Source: Brevibacillus antibioticus
Lineage (GTDB): Bacteria > Bacillota > Bacilli > Brevibacillales > Brevibacillaceae
Reading direction: 5' to 3'
Assembly (NCBI RefSeq): GCF_005217615.1
Contig: NZ_SZNK01000001.1
Location: 5,552,001-5,616,000 of the forward strand
Length of the DNA stretch: 64,000 bases
In this document: piece by piece, positions 62,940 to 64,000 of the stretch
How the letters are laid out: each line of letters begins with the position of its first letter
Position numbering within the stretch: the stretch's first letter is position 1
Position numbers and translations under genes: made by a program
The notes under the pieces: model-generated
What the model was told of the DNA's origin: nothing
The model's database searches: none
What the model saw: the letters and a program-made list of their open reading frames with translations, nothing else

Positions 62940-63512
62940 ATGAAAAAAACAGCTTTGTTGATTATGCTCAGTATCCTGATTGTTTTGGTAACTGCGTGTG
63001 GTCCAGCAAGATATGATCTAAACAATCCGGTTCAGCCATTTGCGTATACGGATCAGGAAGGGAAGCCTTTCTCTTCAACTGATGTAGAAAATAAAGTATG
63101 GATCGCCAACTTTATTTTTACGTATTGTGGAACCGTCTGTCCGACGATGACAGCAAACATGGCCGAATTGCAGAAAAAAGCAAAAGAAGCAGGTCTGGAT
63201 GTGGAGTTCGTCTCCTTTTCCGTCGATCCAGAAAGAGACACGCCAGAAGCATTAAAAACGTATCTCAGCAAATTCAATGCCGATTTCTCAAATTGGCACG
63301 CTTTGACTGGATATACGTTCGAGGAGATCAAAACGTTCATTCTCAAATCGTTTAAGACACCGATATCCAAGGACCCGAACTCCGATCAGGTTATCCACGA
63401 TACGCTGTTGTATCTAGTCGATCAAAAAGGGAATCTCGTTGGGCGCTATGACGGGATGACGGACGTGCCTTACGATAAAATTATCGAGGATATCAAATTG
63501 TTGCAGCAGTAG
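62940..63512 (+). CDS. Sco1/SenC-family copper chaperone (BsSco-like)
   Basis: 190 aa. Lipobox LVTAC-G, then a thioredoxin-like fold with the copper-binding FTYCGTVCPTM (CxxxC) and the conserved His in VIHDTLLYLVD. Sco proteins deliver or reduce copper for the CuA site of cytochrome c oxidases. It lies 15 nt after the cytochrome c gene with an RBS between (GGAGAGGGG), so the two are probably co-transcribed. Confidence 0.93.
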   Translation: MKKTALLIMLSILIVLVTACGPARYDLNNPVQPFAYTDQEGKPFSSTDVENKVWIANFIFTYCGTVCPTMTANMAELQKKAKEAGLDVEFVSFSVDPERDTPEALKTYLSKFNADFSNWHALTGYTFEEIKTFILKSFKTPISKDPNSDQVIHDTLLYLVDQKGNLVGRYDGMTDVPYDKIIEDIKLLQQ

Positions 63513-63582
63513 GGGAGACCCTCGTATACACCGAATAGTAGGAGAAGAAGCGAAATTCTCTAGGAGAGCAGGGGAGGTCAAT

Positions 63583-64000
63583 ATGTCTAATCCGCAACAA
63601 AACGTTCGAGTTGCTGTTGTTCAAGCTGCTTCTGTCATCATGAATCGGGAGGCAAGTACGGAAAAGGCTGTTTCCCTGACACTGGAAGCAGGAGAAAAGG
63701 GAGCGAAAATCGTTGTTTTTCCCGAAGCTTTTATCCCGGCGTATCCGAGAGGCCTTACTTTTGGGACAAAAGTAGGCAGTCGTTCTCCAGAAGGCCGCAA
63801 AGACTGGTTTCGTTATTGGGACAATTCGATTGTCGTTCCGAGTGAAGAGACAGACAAGCTCGGGGAGGCAGCGCGCAAGGCAGGTGTGTATCTCGTCATT
63901 GGTGTGATCGAGAGAGACAATGAAAATAGCGGCGGCACCTTATATTGTTCCGTCTTATTTTTCGGACCAGATGGTGAGTTGCTCGGCGTGCACCGCAAGC
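63583..64000 (+). CDS. Nitrilase-family carbon-nitrogen hydrolase, N-terminal part
   Basis: ATG 63583 with GGGGAGG at 63571-63577; the frame runs to the window edge, so about 139 residues are seen. The N-terminus VRVAVVQAASVIMN and the catalytic Glu48 in KIVVFPEAF are typical; EAFIPAYPRGLTFG and the length before LLGVHRK (leading to the catalytic Lys motif) fit true nitrilases/cyanide hydrolases more than amidases. The catalytic Cys lies beyond the window. It hydrolyses nitriles to acids; the substrate is unknown. Confidence 0.88.
   Translation, partial: MSNPQQNVRVAVVQAASVIMNREASTEKAVSLTLEAGEKGAKIVVFPEAFIPAYPRGLTFGTKVGSRSPEGRKDWFRYWDNSIVVPSEETDKLGEAARKAGVYLVIGVIERDNENSGGTLYCSVLFFGPDGELLGVHRK

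Noticed and set aside
1..64000. CRISPR arrays, tRNA/rRNA genes, prophage or attachment sites
   Set aside because: No regularly spaced short repeats, cloverleaf or rRNA sequence, or phage structural or integrase genes were seen.

Overview
The window looks like chromosome of a Brevibacillus-type member of the Paenibacillaceae (Bacillota). Supporting signs are moderate GC, strong AGGAGG-type ribosome binding sites, frequent TTG and GTG starts, long tyrocidine/gramicidin-style NRPS genes, a qox quinol oxidase operon and many intrinsic terminators. This placement is inferred from style and gene content only. No rRNA, tRNA or CRISPR array was seen.

Layout. (1) 1-5.9 kb: the tail of a MalT/LuxR-type regulator, a secreted 1.65-kDa-residue-scale (about 1650 aa) repeat protein (CBM96/DNRLRE-like, cadherin-like, Ig-like and BIG2 repeats) and a 56-aa membrane peptide. 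(2) 5.86-6.55 kb: a long imperfect palindrome, a perfect-consensus sigma-A promoter and a leader of about 540 nt. (3) 6.55-41.4 kb: one co-directional biosynthetic operon closed by a terminator at 41.38 kb. It holds four NRPS genes with seven A domains, a PduX-like GHMP kinase, an MFS exporter, an argininosuccinate-lyase homologue, a cysteine-synthase homologue, an ATP-grasp ligase and a threonine-aldolase homologue. (4) 41.5-47.3 kb: an Opp/Dpp-type peptide ABC transporter. (5) 47.6-53.7 kb: a DUF5050-like secreted protein, decayed sequence, two identical IS1182-like elements in tandem inserted at a terminator, and an unrecognised two-gene unit. (6) 53.7-58.0 kb: MFS transporter and hisC-like aminotransferase (minus strand), then an arginine/lysine/ornithine decarboxylase. 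(7) 58.2-64.0 kb: qoxABCD, a broken heme O synthase gene, a lipoprotein cytochrome c, a Sco protein and the start of a nitrilase.

The main interest is the NRPS operon. The kinase, cysteine-synthase and argininosuccinate-lyase homologues match the three steps proposed for 2,3-diaminobutyrate: Thr to O-phospho-Thr, then an aspartate adduct, then fumarate plus diaminobutyrate. The assembly line reads half-C/A1-T-C-A2-T-C | A3-T-C-A4-T-C-A5-T-C | C-half-C | C*-A6-T-C-A7-T-E-PBP. A3 and A4 have valine-type pockets, A7 an ornithine/lysine-type pocket, and the last residue should be epimerised. There is no alpha/beta-hydrolase thioesterase. The line ends in a serine beta-lactamase/PBP-like domain, which resembles the stand-alone SurE-type cyclases that act on peptides ending in a D-residue, but here is fused in cis. 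Between T5 and A6 lie four C-type units (two intact, one half, one with a broken HHxxxDG motif), which ordinary seven-residue colinearity does not explain.
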